In this document: piece by piece, positions 41,901 through 49,651 of the stretch
How the letters are laid out: the number at the start of each line of letters is the position of its first letter
How positions within the stretch are numbered: the first letter of the stretch is position 1
Origin: Chryseobacterium oryctis
Lineage (GTDB): Bacteria; Bacteroidota; Bacteroidia; Flavobacteriales; Weeksellaceae
Direction of reading: 5' to 3'
Assembly (NCBI RefSeq): GCF_025971925.1
Contig: NZ_JAPDHV010000004.1
Coordinates: forward strand, 124,001 to 188,000
DNA: 64,000 bases
Notes under the pieces: model-generated
What the model saw: only the letters and a program-made list of their open reading frames with translations
What the model was told of the DNA's origin: nothing
Databases searched by the model: none
Translations under genes and position numbers: made by a program

Positions 41901-44860
41901 ATAAAAATATTTCTAGTTTGAATCTTCAGTTTCAGGTTGTTGCTTTTAATGATGTTCAGACACAGACTGTTAATTTAAAAATTAAAAATACAGAACAGCC
42001 TTTAAAAATTGAAACAATTACTTTCCGAGACAAACTAGAACCCAATTCTAAGGAAAAATGGAAGGTGAAAGTTTCAGGAAATGATAAAGAGAAAATCAAT
42101 GCTGAAGTTTTAGCCAATATGTATGATATGTCTCTTGACCAATTCGCAGAAAATAGCTTTTATTGGCAAAAATTATATACACAATATTCAATAGTTTCTT
42201 CTTATGATATGAGAGAGAATTTACTTTCAAAATATTATCAAAAAAGGCAGAAATATTTTACTTCAAATTATGTGAATGTTCCACAATTCAATTGGTTTGA
42301 TGGAGAATTGTACGGAAGAATGTTGAGAGGAAAAGTTGCGGGTGTACGACTAGAAAATGCTATGCCTGCTCCTGTTGCTGATAGTTCTAAAACTCAAGAT
42401 ATAGAAGAGGTAGTAATGGTTGGTTATGGTGTTAAAAAAGAATTAGCTATAACAGGTGCCAATGTTGTAGCAGCCGATGCAGCAGCAGGTGTTTCAGAGG
42501 AAAAAGATTCTTTGGATAAAGTTCCGGTTCGTCAAAACCTTAATGAAACAGCATTTTTCTATCCAGATTTGAAAACAGATGCTGAAGGAAATGTAAGTTT
42601 TGAATTCACTTCTCCAGAAGCACTTACAAAATGGAAATTAATGTTCTTGGCACATACCAAAGATGCAAGGTCTGCAACATTAGAAAAAGAAGTGGTGACA
42701 CAAAAAGAATTTTCGGTTACTCCAAATTATCCAAGATTTTTAAGAGAAGGAGATGAACTGAATCTTCAATCTAAACTTTCAAATTTAACCAGCAAAAAAC
42801 TAAACGGTTCAGCCCAATTACAGATTTTGGATGCTTTTACCAATGAAGATATTTCTGAGAAATTTGGGTTGAGCACATTGACTGCAGTTTCAGGATATAA
42901 TAAAGAACAGGCTTTCTCTGTTGACGAAAACGGAAATTCAGCGTTGACATGGAAATTAAAAGTTCCGAATAACGTTTCTTCGATTATTTTAAAAATCGTA
43001 GCTAAAGCAGGACAATATTCAGACGGAGAGCAAAAAGCTGTTGCTGTACTGCCTAATAGAATGTTGGTGACAGATGCGGTACCTGTTTTTGTGAAAGAAG
43101 GAGAGACTAAAACTTTTGTTTTGGATAATTTGAAAAATACTAATTCTTCAACAATTTCAAATGTTTCTAATACATTAGAGCTGACAACGAATCCTATTTG
43201 GGAAATTATGTTTGCCTTGCCAAGTCTTAAAAACGACCAAAATAATTCTGCGGATGTGGTTTTCAATAAATGGTTTGCAGATGTATTGGCTTCAGAGATT
43301 TTCAGGGCTAACCCTAAAATGAAAACCGTATTTGAAGAGTATCAAAGTAAAGGTTTGTTAAACTCAAATCTTGAAAAAAATCAGGAGCTGAAACAATTAT
43401 TATTGGAAGAAACTCCTTGGGTTTTGGATAGTAAAAATGAGCAGGAACAAATGCAGAAATTGGCATTATTGTTTGATATGAATACGATGAAAAATTCTAT
43501 TAACCAGGATTGGGATGATTTCAAAAAACTTCAAAATCCTGATGGCGGTTTCTCTTGGTATTCTGGCTATCCAAGTTCTTACGGTGTTTCGTTGTATATT
43601 CTTAAGAATTTAGGAAAAATCAATGGTTGGTTGAAAGATAATGTGAAAGATTATCAGAAATCTTCTCAAGATGAAATGACGGCTAAATTGGTGAGTTATT
43701 TGGATAATGAAATTGACAAATATTGGGATGTAAGAAAAGAAAATGTCTGGAATAATTGGGTCTTGGATTATCTTGACACTAGAAATTATTGGGAAAAACA
43801 ATATCCGTTGAAAGGCAAAGGGGCAACTTTGAAATCTTTGGTAAAACAAAAAGCAAAAACTGCAAAACTTACTGATTTTACTTTCTTCGGATTACATCGT
43901 GCGGCATTGTTATTCAATAATTACGGATTAAAAGATGTTTCTGATAAATTGATGAACTATTTAAAAGAAACTTCTACAAATACCCAAACACAAGGTGTTT
44001 ATTGGAAGCAAAATCTTAATGATTGGGGATGGTTCAGTTCAAAAGTAGTGAATCATGCTGGAGCTTTAGAAGCATTCAATACACTGAAATCTAATGATCA
44101 GAAATTCATTGAAGAAATGAAAATTTGGCTGGTTACCCAAAAAGAGGTTAATTCTTGGGGAAGTTCAAGAGGAACTTCAGAAGTCATTTTTACAATTTTG
44201 AATTCAGGCAAATCTTGGACGAGTGCAGAAAGTGACAAAGCAACCATTGTTTGGGGAGGAAAAGAATTGCAACCTCAAACTCAGGCAACAGGATATGTGA
44301 AATCTGTTGTGAAAACCGATAATGTTGATAAAAGTTTAGCAACTGTTACGGTGACAAAACCTGGTCCTGGAATTGTTCAAGGAGGATTGTTCTGGCAGTA
44401 TTATGAAGATTTGGATAAAATAAAATCTTCTGAACATTACATTTCTGTTACCAAAGAATTGTACAAAAAAGTAAAAACGGTTAACGGAGAAGAATTAAAG
44501 AAAATAACTTCAGAAACACCGCTGAAAGTTGGTGATAAAGTTACAGTAAGAATGATTTTGAATACGGACAGACCAATGGAATATATTCATATCAAAGATA
44601 TGAGAGCAGCAGGTTTTGAACCTGTAGATGTACTTTCGGGCTATCAGTGGAAAAATAATTTAGGGTATTATCAATCAACAAAAGATGCGTCAACCAATTT
44701 CTATATCGAATATATGCCAAAAGGTAAGTATGTATTTGAATATGATTATGTTGCCAATGCATCAGGGAAATTCTCAAACGGAATTACGACAATGCAAAAC
44801 TATTATGCACCGCAGATGAATGCTCACACAAAAGGGACAAATATTCAGATTTTGGAATGA
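38972..44860 (+). CDS. Bacterial alpha-2-macroglobulin family protein
   Basis: 1962 residues; signal peptide 1-22 (ending VVFAQ). MG-type beta domains occupy the centre (FTDRAIYRPGQTVYFKTIV near 550-570), the A2M signature is YPDLKTDAEGNVSFEFTSP, and an alpha-alpha toroid follows (NPDGGFSWYSGYPSSYGVS). The thioester CxEQ is absent: the only cysteines I see are Cys251 and Cys256. Residues about 1115-1155 contain LRGKVAGVRL and EEVVMVGYGVKK, which resemble SusC plug/TonB-box sequences. The likely role is trapping proteases at the cell surface. Ecotin follows 41 bases later. Confidence 0.85.
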   Translation: MKRFSKIFLLLLLILNFSVVFAQKYYDEQWKKIEENSKKGTYKSSLPIVLEIQKQAMKENNTLQLIRSLKAEFSIVNQTVDDDKNDAASQFFSKIQNAEKQLKGDEKIVFKVLSNNFFMDYYNQNSWKINGRTNLNSQDISQIETWSKLDFKNYLAEIFKELDLQKAEMRKVSLAKYQDLFSNTKDIAFFPTLSDWYGLKKVDFLSDNGLFTKNELAENRKQIDGIFDELIAQNNGNPKLYFMHQKLEESCTFNQCKDKLEQLRNLVKYSTEGDYKVLLMEQMMSELVSKKQQKAALEIANDAKKQYPKSPFLENIKNKENQITNPSLNIRYEEQTQSNLPIHLFVEHKNVSEFSLAIYEVKEDFTSFLQYTRNSYSNMFSKVKKNLIRKENYQLPNLGDYNLYSTSLEIKPLPSGIYVAEYKVNEAEQSDVNSNQNFYFLVSNNKIIYQNKNDRNQLLNELKLVNSENGKAQINESLTFYEFVANNTLNKSDGKTNEKGVFKFPTTKSKEYYRTYLISQPKTNDFQLMQVYGNNDYVDNYNPNKENRTQSQIFTDRAIYRPGQTVYFKTIVTQINKEVESVSSGLKQRITLLDANNEEVSSQDFTTNEFGSYHGSFILPKGKLNGTFYLRANNDTYKEIRVEEYKRPKFEVTFEPVKEEYKYGQTIELKGKAMMFSGVALSNTTVNYEIKKRNIRWRYFWWYPQGNDNENSILGEAKTNEKGEFVIKLDLKKDEKLEGIQIDNYEINASVTDINGETQSAETQLKVASVSHYIKAEEVKNVFADENVKLKVETKNYNEQNLKKSYQVKLSKLEVPNRIFRDNFKSVIQNLPKLSKDEFISKFPHDLFDKNYEQKNWKSKVISTKSEQSETLDLGKLEAGDYQLELFNIEGKDTIKTSQNFSVWDKNTLKPVQKTFLTVLEPKNEFSRGEKAKIYAYSSIPDALVNVFVQDGSGKTISEVHQFKNGVLEYLVDVPKDKNISSLNLQFQVVAFNDVQTQTVNLKIKNTEQPLKIETITFRDKLEPNSKEKWKVKVSGNDKEKINAEVLANMYDMSLDQFAENSFYWQKLYTQYSIVSSYDMRENLLSKYYQKRQKYFTSNYVNVPQFNWFDGELYGRMLRGKVAGVRLENAMPAPVADSSKTQDIEEVVMVGYGVKKELAITGANVVAADAAAGVSEEKDSLDKVPVRQNLNETAFFYPDLKTDAEGNVSFEFTSPEALTKWKLMFLAHTKDARSATLEKEVVTQKEFSVTPNYPRFLREGDELNLQSKLSNLTSKKLNGSAQLQILDAFTNEDISEKFGLSTLTAVSGYNKEQAFSVDENGNSALTWKLKVPNNVSSIILKIVAKAGQYSDGEQKAVAVLPNRMLVTDAVPVFVKEGETKTFVLDNLKNTNSSTISNVSNTLELTTNPIWEIMFALPSLKNDQNNSADVVFNKWFADVLASEIFRANPKMKTVFEEYQSKGLLNSNLEKNQELKQLLLEETPWVLDSKNEQEQMQKLALLFDMNTMKNSINQDWDDFKKLQNPDGGFSWYSGYPSSYGVSLYILKNLGKINGWLKDNVKDYQKSSQDEMTAKLVSYLDNEIDKYWDVRKENVWNNWVLDYLDTRNYWEKQYPLKGKGATLKSLVKQKAKTAKLTDFTFFGLHRAALLFNNYGLKDVSDKLMNYLKETSTNTQTQGVYWKQNLNDWGWFSSKVVNHAGALEAFNTLKSNDQKFIEEMKIWLVTQKEVNSWGSSRGTSEVIFTILNSGKSWTSAESDKATIVWGGKELQPQTQATGYVKSVVKTDNVDKSLATVTVTKPGPGIVQGGLFWQYYEDLDKIKSSEHYISVTKELYKKVKTVNGEELKKITSETPLKVGDKVTVRMILNTDRPMEYIHIKDMRAAGFEPVDVLSGYQWKNNLGYYQSTKDASTNFYIEYMPKGKYVFEYDYVANASGKFSNGITTMQNYYAPQMNAHTKGTNIQILE

Positions 44861-44901
44861 TTTTTGGCTTTTTAGTAATAGTAAAATTTAAAAAATATTA
44901 T

Positions 44902-45390
44902 ATGAAATTTTCAAAAATTGCCATTACAGGATTTGTTATGCTAATGGGAGTAAATGTTTTTGCTCAAAAAAAGGCTGAAAAATTTGAAAAATTAGAAATT
45001 GAAATGTTTCCTAAAGCTAAGGAAGGTTATAAACAGGTTTATATTCAGTTACCTATTGCAAAAAATGAAGAGAACCTTAAAGTGGAGTTTTATGTAGGAG
45101 CAGAGAAAGCAGTAGATTGTAATAATTATAATATGATAGGTGAAATCAAGACTCAAGATTTACAAGGATGGGGATACAATTATTATGAAGTTGATTCTAA
45201 AGGTGAAACTATGGGAACAATGAAAGGATGTTTAGATCAAAAAACAACGAATAAATTTATATCAATGCAGCCTCAGCTTGTACGATATAATAGTAGACTA
45301 CCTTTGGTGTTCTATATTCCTAAAGATTTAGAAGTTCGTTACAAAATTTTCAGAGCTGATGCCAAAATGAAAAAAGCGGTTCAGAAATAA
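44902..45390 (+). CDS. eco: Ecotin, serine protease inhibitor
   Basis: 162 residues from the ATG at 44902; signal peptide ends VNVFAQ. Ecotin signatures are complete: IEMFPKAKEGYKQVYIQL, LEGWGYDYY-like LQGWGYNYYEV, RYNSRLPLVFYIP and VRYKIFRADAKM. Two cysteines (in VDCNNYN and KGCLDQ) match the ecotin disulfide. The reactive-site loop reads GTMKGC, so P1 is Met as in E. coli ecotin. It inhibits trypsin-like, chymotrypsin-like and elastase-like proteases as a dimer in the periplasm or outside. Confidence 0.9.
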   Translation: MKFSKIAITGFVMLMGVNVFAQKKAEKFEKLEIEMFPKAKEGYKQVYIQLPIAKNEENLKVEFYVGAEKAVDCNNYNMIGEIKTQDLQGWGYNYYEVDSKGETMGTMKGCLDQKTTNKFISMQPQLVRYNSRLPLVFYIPKDLEVRYKIFRADAKMKKAVQK

Positions 45391-45394
45391 ATAG

Positions 45395-45428
45395 AAAAAC
45401 TCCCTGCATTTTGCAGGGAGTTTTTTTG
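45395..45428 (+). terminator. Intrinsic terminator after ecotin
   Basis: ACTCCCTGCA/TGCAGGGAGT stem and eight T; ends the A2M-ecotin unit. Confidence 0.9.
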
Positions 45429-45487
45429 TAATACAAATCACTAATACAGATTCTTTAATGTTTCAATAAAATAAACCGGAAAGCGAT

Positions 45488-46159
45488 ATGAATCAATTAA
45501 AAAAATATTTTCCAATATTAAGTTTTTTTATAGTATTTGCTCTGTTAAAATTCACGCCTCTCAATACTACAGAAGTAAAACCCTCAAATGTAATTATTAT
45601 TGTTTTTATATATGTCATAGGTTTTTTGTCGACCCTATTTGTTACTAAAGATTGGATAAAAAACCAATGGAAAGAATTTAAAACGCATAAATGGACAAAA
45701 TATTTATGGATATTACTTTTTTATATTCTTAGTTTTGTTATTATCTCATTGACAAGAAAATTAATACTAAATTATTTTGATGTCGATGTTCCTGAAGATG
45801 CATCTTCAAAGACACAAACGTTTACCTTTTATAGTTTTATAGCAATAATTCTCCCGATGTTAGCTCCTTTTTATGAAGAAATAGCCTTTAGATATTCATT
45901 ATTTTATCAAAATATAAACAGAAAATTTTCTAATATAATATTTGCTGTAATTAGTTCAGTTTTATTTGGGTTGATACATTATTATAATTTTAATAGTGTG
46001 GTTTTAACTATACCTTATATGTTTATAGGATTGTTTTACTGTTTTGTATACTATAAAACTCGAAACATATATTATACAATATTCACGCATCTGTTGGTGA
46101 ATTGGATCAATGTAATTTTAGGAATTATAGGTCTTGTTTTTTTGAATATGCAACATTAA
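45488..46159 (+). CDS. CPBP-family intramembrane metalloprotease
   Basis: 223 residues with about six to eight membrane segments. CPBP motifs: E130-E131 in YEEIAFRYSLF, H164 in LFGLIHYYNF, and H201...N205 in FTHLLVNWINV. Family members cleave prenylated or membrane peptides, and some give bacteriocin self-immunity. No bacteriocin gene is adjacent. Confidence 0.8.
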   Translation: MNQLKKYFPILSFFIVFALLKFTPLNTTEVKPSNVIIIVFIYVIGFLSTLFVTKDWIKNQWKEFKTHKWTKYLWILLFYILSFVIISLTRKLILNYFDVDVPEDASSKTQTFTFYSFIAIILPMLAPFYEEIAFRYSLFYQNINRKFSNIIFAVISSVLFGLIHYYNFNSVVLTIPYMFIGLFYCFVYYKTRNIYYTIFTHLLVNWINVILGIIGLVFLNMQH

Positions 46160-46285
46160 ACCAATCAGTGAAAGGTTTTTAATGTAATTATAGTTTTCAA
46201 TGATACTATGTTTTAAATTGTTTTTTATCGGATGATAAATGAGAAGAAAAAACTGATATATTTGTTTTTATAAATTAAATAAGGT

Positions 46286-46741
46286 ATGGAAAATGTATTT
46301 GATGCAAAAGTCGCTCAGAATTATATAGATAGAATAAATAAATTAGTAGAAGATACACACGGATTATGGGGTAGAATGACGGTTGATCAAATGTTGGCGC
46401 ACTGTTCTGTAACATACGAAATGGTTTTTGAACCTGAAAAGCATAAAAAACCGGGATTCATCGCAAAATTTATTTTAAAGACTTTTGTAAAACCTAAAGT
46501 TGTAGGTGAAAAATCTTATCCGAAAGATTCTCCTACAGCACCTCAGTTTTTAATCAAAGGAAGAAAAAACTTTGAGGAAGAAAAGAAAAGATTAATTGGG
46601 TTTATTCAGAAAACTCAGCAATTGGGGGAATCTGCTTTTGATGGTAAAGAGTCTCATTCTTTTGGTAAATTAACTTCTCAGGAGTGGAACAATATGTTTG
46701 CAAAGCATCTGAATCATCATTTGTCTCAATTCGGAGTTTAA
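46286..46741 (+). CDS. DUF1569 (DinB-superfamily) protein
   Basis: 151 residues. LWGRMTVDQMLAHCSVTYEM and the C-terminal KHLNHHLSQFG carry the His residues of the DinB-type four-helix metal site. No known substrate. First of a series of closely spaced plus-strand small genes. Confidence 0.8.
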   Translation: MENVFDAKVAQNYIDRINKLVEDTHGLWGRMTVDQMLAHCSVTYEMVFEPEKHKKPGFIAKFILKTFVKPKVVGEKSYPKDSPTAPQFLIKGRKNFEEEKKRLIGFIQKTQQLGESAFDGKESHSFGKLTSQEWNNMFAKHLNHHLSQFGV

Positions 46742-46747
46742 TTTGTG

Positions 46748-47275
46748 ATGAAAAATTATTTACTACTCCTATTATTGGTTTTCTCGTTTTCATTTGGACA
46801 AACGAAGGAATTTCCCTTGAAAAATGAAGATTTCAGTAATTATTTAATGAATTACGAAACTCCTTTTTATGGAACGATTTCTACAAAAGAAACAGTTATT
46901 AAATTAAAAATAGAAAAAGCTGTTAAAAACCCTAAAAAAGCAGAGCAATATCTTGTTTCGGGATATTCAGATGTTGACGGAAATAAAGCTAAATTTTCAG
47001 GGCAGATAGTTTTTACTCAAAAATATAACGTTAACGGAGAACCAAATGATATGCTTGTTTTCGGAGATTTTGTCTTGAATGAGGATGGATTTGGGGAACA
47101 TGTAGGAACTTTTAAAGGAAAACTTAGAATTCAGACTCCGAAGAGAATCACAAAAGAAAGCAGAGCTACAGTCACTTTTAAAGGAAACTGGAAAAACAAT
47201 TCCGGAAACTTAGATTTTGATGTTTGGTGGGCAAATTTTGTTCCCAATGATATCTCTAAAGTAATATTCAAATAA
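46748..47275 (+). CDS. Secreted beta-rich protein, paralogue of the next gene
   Basis: 175 residues from the ATG at 46748; signal peptide ends FSFGQ. Shares with the following gene the pattern FYGTI...IKLKIE, YLVSGYSDVDGN, GTFKGK and GNWKN..GNLDFDVW. Family not recognised; the pair looks like a local duplication. Confidence 0.65.
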   Translation: MKNYLLLLLLVFSFSFGQTKEFPLKNEDFSNYLMNYETPFYGTISTKETVIKLKIEKAVKNPKKAEQYLVSGYSDVDGNKAKFSGQIVFTQKYNVNGEPNDMLVFGDFVLNEDGFGEHVGTFKGKLRIQTPKRITKESRATVTFKGNWKNNSGNLDFDVWWANFVPNDISKVIFK

Positions 47276-47287
47276 AAATCAAAATAC

Positions 47288-47758
47288 ATGAAAAAACTTT
47301 TATTATTCCTCATTTTGGCTTCCAATTTTGTGTTGGCTCAGATGCCTAATATTTCTAACGTTTGGCTGAACAATAGTAAACCGTATATCGGTACAATTGG
47401 AAATGATAAGCAAGAACTTAAACTTAAAATAAATATCTCTGAACAGAACAAAAAAAATGACCAAGAGTATTTCATTTCAGGATATTCTCTTGTAGACAAA
47501 ACGTATTCAAAGCTTGAAGGTAAATTTACGATTACCAAATACAAAGATTTTAGCAAGAAAGGAACTGTATTTGGTGAGTATGAGTTTGCTGAAGAAAACA
47601 AAGGAAAACATTCCGGTATTTTCAAAGGGAAATTTATTTATACTTTCAAATGGAACAAAAAAACTGAAAAAATTGAAGGACAATACATTGAGTTCATCGG
47701 AGATTGGAAAAGCTATGATGGAACTTTGGATTTCAAAACCCGCTTAAAAAATCAATAA
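47288..47758 (+). CDS. Secreted beta-rich protein, paralogue of the previous gene
   Basis: 156 residues; signal peptide ends FVLAQ. Pattern YIGTIGN...LKLKI, YFISGYSLVDK, GIFKGK and GDWKSYDGTLDF aligns with the 46748 product. Begins 12 bases after it, so co-transcribed. Function unknown. Confidence 0.65.
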   Translation: MKKLLLFLILASNFVLAQMPNISNVWLNNSKPYIGTIGNDKQELKLKINISEQNKKNDQEYFISGYSLVDKTYSKLEGKFTITKYKDFSKKGTVFGEYEFAEENKGKHSGIFKGKFIYTFKWNKKTEKIEGQYIEFIGDWKSYDGTLDFKTRLKNQ

Positions 47759-47760
47759 TT

Positions 47761-48162
47761 ATGCTTAGAAATATTCTTGCAGTTCTTGGGGGCATTTTTT
47801 CTGGTTCTATCTGTGTTTGGCTTATGGAAAGTTTGGGGCATTACCTATATCCACTGCCAAAAGGTATGAAGCCAAATGATATTGAGGCTTTTAAAGATTA
47901 CATAGCTAATGCACCTTTTATGGCATTGTTTTTTGTGATACTTTCTTATGGTGTCGCTGCTTTTGTCGCCGGTTTTGTCGCCTCAAAGATTACTAAAAAT
48001 GGTAAGCATACTGCTGCCATAGTTTGTGGTATTATCTTTTTATTTTTTACTGTTTACAATATGGTTGTTTTACCGACGCCGGTTTGGTTCTGGGTTTTGG
48101 GAATTGTAGTCTGGGGACTTGTTTTGATAGGAAGCAAATTAGCAATAAATAAAAAAAACTAA
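47761..48162 (+). CDS. Small membrane protein (four predicted helices)
   Basis: 133 residues with hydrophobic segments near 5-22, 53-75, 85-105 and 108-126. PLPKGMKPNDIEAFKDYI lies between the first two. Family not recognised. Starts two bases after the preceding stop and abuts the next start. Confidence 0.6.
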   Translation: MLRNILAVLGGIFSGSICVWLMESLGHYLYPLPKGMKPNDIEAFKDYIANAPFMALFFVILSYGVAAFVAGFVASKITKNGKHTAAIVCGIIFLFFTVYNMVVLPTPVWFWVLGIVVWGLVLIGSKLAINKKN

Positions 48163-48534
48163 ATGAAATTAGGCGCATTTTCAATCAGCTTAAGTGTGAA
48201 AGATTTGGGAAAATCTAAAGATTTTTACGAAAAATTGGGCTTTAGTCAAATGGCTGGAAGTATGGAACATAATTATTTGATAATGAAAAATGAAGAACAT
48301 TTAATTGGTCTTTTTCAGGCGATGTTTGATGGTAATATGCTTACTTTTAATCCAGGTTGGAATCAAAATGCCCAAACTTTGGATGTATTTGATGATGTTC
48401 GTGATATTCAGAAACATTTAAAAGAAAAAGGAGTAGTACTTGATAAAGAAGCTGACGAAACAACTTCAGGTCCTGAACATATTTTCCTGAAAGATCCTGA
48501 CGGAAATATGATTTTAATTGATCAACATAGATAA
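48163..48534 (+). CDS. VOC-family (glyoxalase/bleomycin-resistance fold) protein
   Basis: 123 residues. SLSVKDLGKSKDFYEKLGF opens the first beta-alpha-beta module, and HIFLKDPDGNMILIDQH closes the second. A single VOC domain, probably a dimeric metalloenzyme or binding protein. Directly follows the membrane-protein gene. Confidence 0.8.
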   Translation: MKLGAFSISLSVKDLGKSKDFYEKLGFSQMAGSMEHNYLIMKNEEHLIGLFQAMFDGNMLTFNPGWNQNAQTLDVFDDVRDIQKHLKEKGVVLDKEADETTSGPEHIFLKDPDGNMILIDQHR

Positions 48535-48580
48535 CTCTAAAAAAGGAGTATTTAAATAAAACTAAACTAAAAAAAATATT

Positions 48581-49030
48581 ATGGCAAGTGTAAATGTTTA
48601 TTTAACATTCAACGGAAATTGTAAAGAAGCTTTTGACTTCTATAAATCTGTTTTTGGAGGAGAATATCCTTATATCGGTACTTTCGGAGAAATGCCTCCT
48701 GCGGAAGGAAATGAAATCCCTGAGGAAGATAAAAACAAAATTATGCACGTTTCTCTTCCTATTTCTAAAGAAACTGTACTGATGGGTAGTGATACAGCTT
48801 GTGAGTATGCTTCTCATTTTCAGGCGGGAAATAACTTCTCAATTTCTATCAATGCAGAATCTAAAGAAGAAGCTGATAAATTATTCGGTGGGCTTTCTGC
48901 AGATGGTCAGGTAACAATGCCAATGGCAGATACTTTCTGGGGTGCATATTTTGGAATGTTTACAGACAAATTTGGAATCAACTGGATGGTGAATTATGAT
49001 GATCCTGCAAAAATGCAACAACATCCCTAA
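48581..49030 (+). CDS. PhnB-like VOC protein
   Basis: 149 residues. VYLTFNGNCKEAFDFYKSVFGG and MPMADTFWGAYFGMFTDKFGINWMVN are signatures of the PhnB/3-demethylubiquinone-methyltransferase-like VOC group. Close paralogue of 54238-54669. No methyltransferase motif. Confidence 0.8.
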   Translation: MASVNVYLTFNGNCKEAFDFYKSVFGGEYPYIGTFGEMPPAEGNEIPEEDKNKIMHVSLPISKETVLMGSDTACEYASHFQAGNNFSISINAESKEEADKLFGGLSADGQVTMPMADTFWGAYFGMFTDKFGINWMVNYDDPAKMQQHP

Positions 49031-49064
49031 TATTTATATTTTAAATAGAATATATAGGTAAAAC

Positions 49065-49094
49065 AAACTGGCGGAATTTTTCGTCAGTTTTTAT
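49065..49094 (+). terminator. Probable intrinsic terminator
   Basis: AAACTGGCG/CGTCAGTTT stem (one G-T pair) followed by a T-rich tail. Confidence 0.6.
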
Positions 49095-49167
49095 TTTATG
49101 ATACATTTGCTTATCAAGTTTTTTTTAAATTTGATTAATTAAGTTTTAAAAATAAATAAAAATAGAA

Positions 49168-49563
49168 ATGATGAATTTTACAATTGATGAAATAATTGAA
49201 GAGCATAAGAAAGTAAAAAGCGGAGCCGACTTCCCAAGTTATATTAAAGCTATAAAAGATAAAGGAGTTTCTCATTATATAACTTATGTTAAGTGTGGAG
49301 ATACACAGTATTTTGACGATGAAAACTTGTCGGTTTCAACAGGACCAAAATATAATGATTTGATAATTTCTGAAGAGTTGAATTTGGAACAATTTAAAAT
49401 AAGATTAAAACTTCATCAACAAGGAGGTACAGATTATCCGACTTTTTGTAATGATTGTGCTGAAAACGGAGTTGAAGGTTGGAAAATAGACTTAAAGGAA
49501 ATGACTTGTACCTATTTTGATAAAACTAAGAATAACGTTTTGATTGAACAAATTCCAGGTTAA
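49168..49563 (+). CDS. DUF1398 (YbcV-like) protein
   Basis: 131 residues (ATG at 49168 or 49171). SGADFPSYIKAIKDKGVSHY and GGTDYPTFCNDCAENGVEGWKIDL are signatures of this family of small cytoplasmic proteins, often found in phage-like or accessory DNA. Function unknown. Confidence 0.75.
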   Translation: MMNFTIDEIIEEHKKVKSGADFPSYIKAIKDKGVSHYITYVKCGDTQYFDDENLSVSTGPKYNDLIISEELNLEQFKIRLKLHQQGGTDYPTFCNDCAENGVEGWKIDLKEMTCTYFDKTKNNVLIEQIPG

Positions 49564-49651
49564 TATTTTCAAATAGAACGATATTTTTATACTAGATTGT
49601 TCTTATAATATTCTATTCACAAAAATTAATATTTAATAAATTTTTAAAAAT

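Noticed and set aside
42766..43266. 166-codon minus-strand frame in the alpha-2-macroglobulin gene.
   Set aside because: Antisense to a continuous conserved coding region; no start signal or family features.
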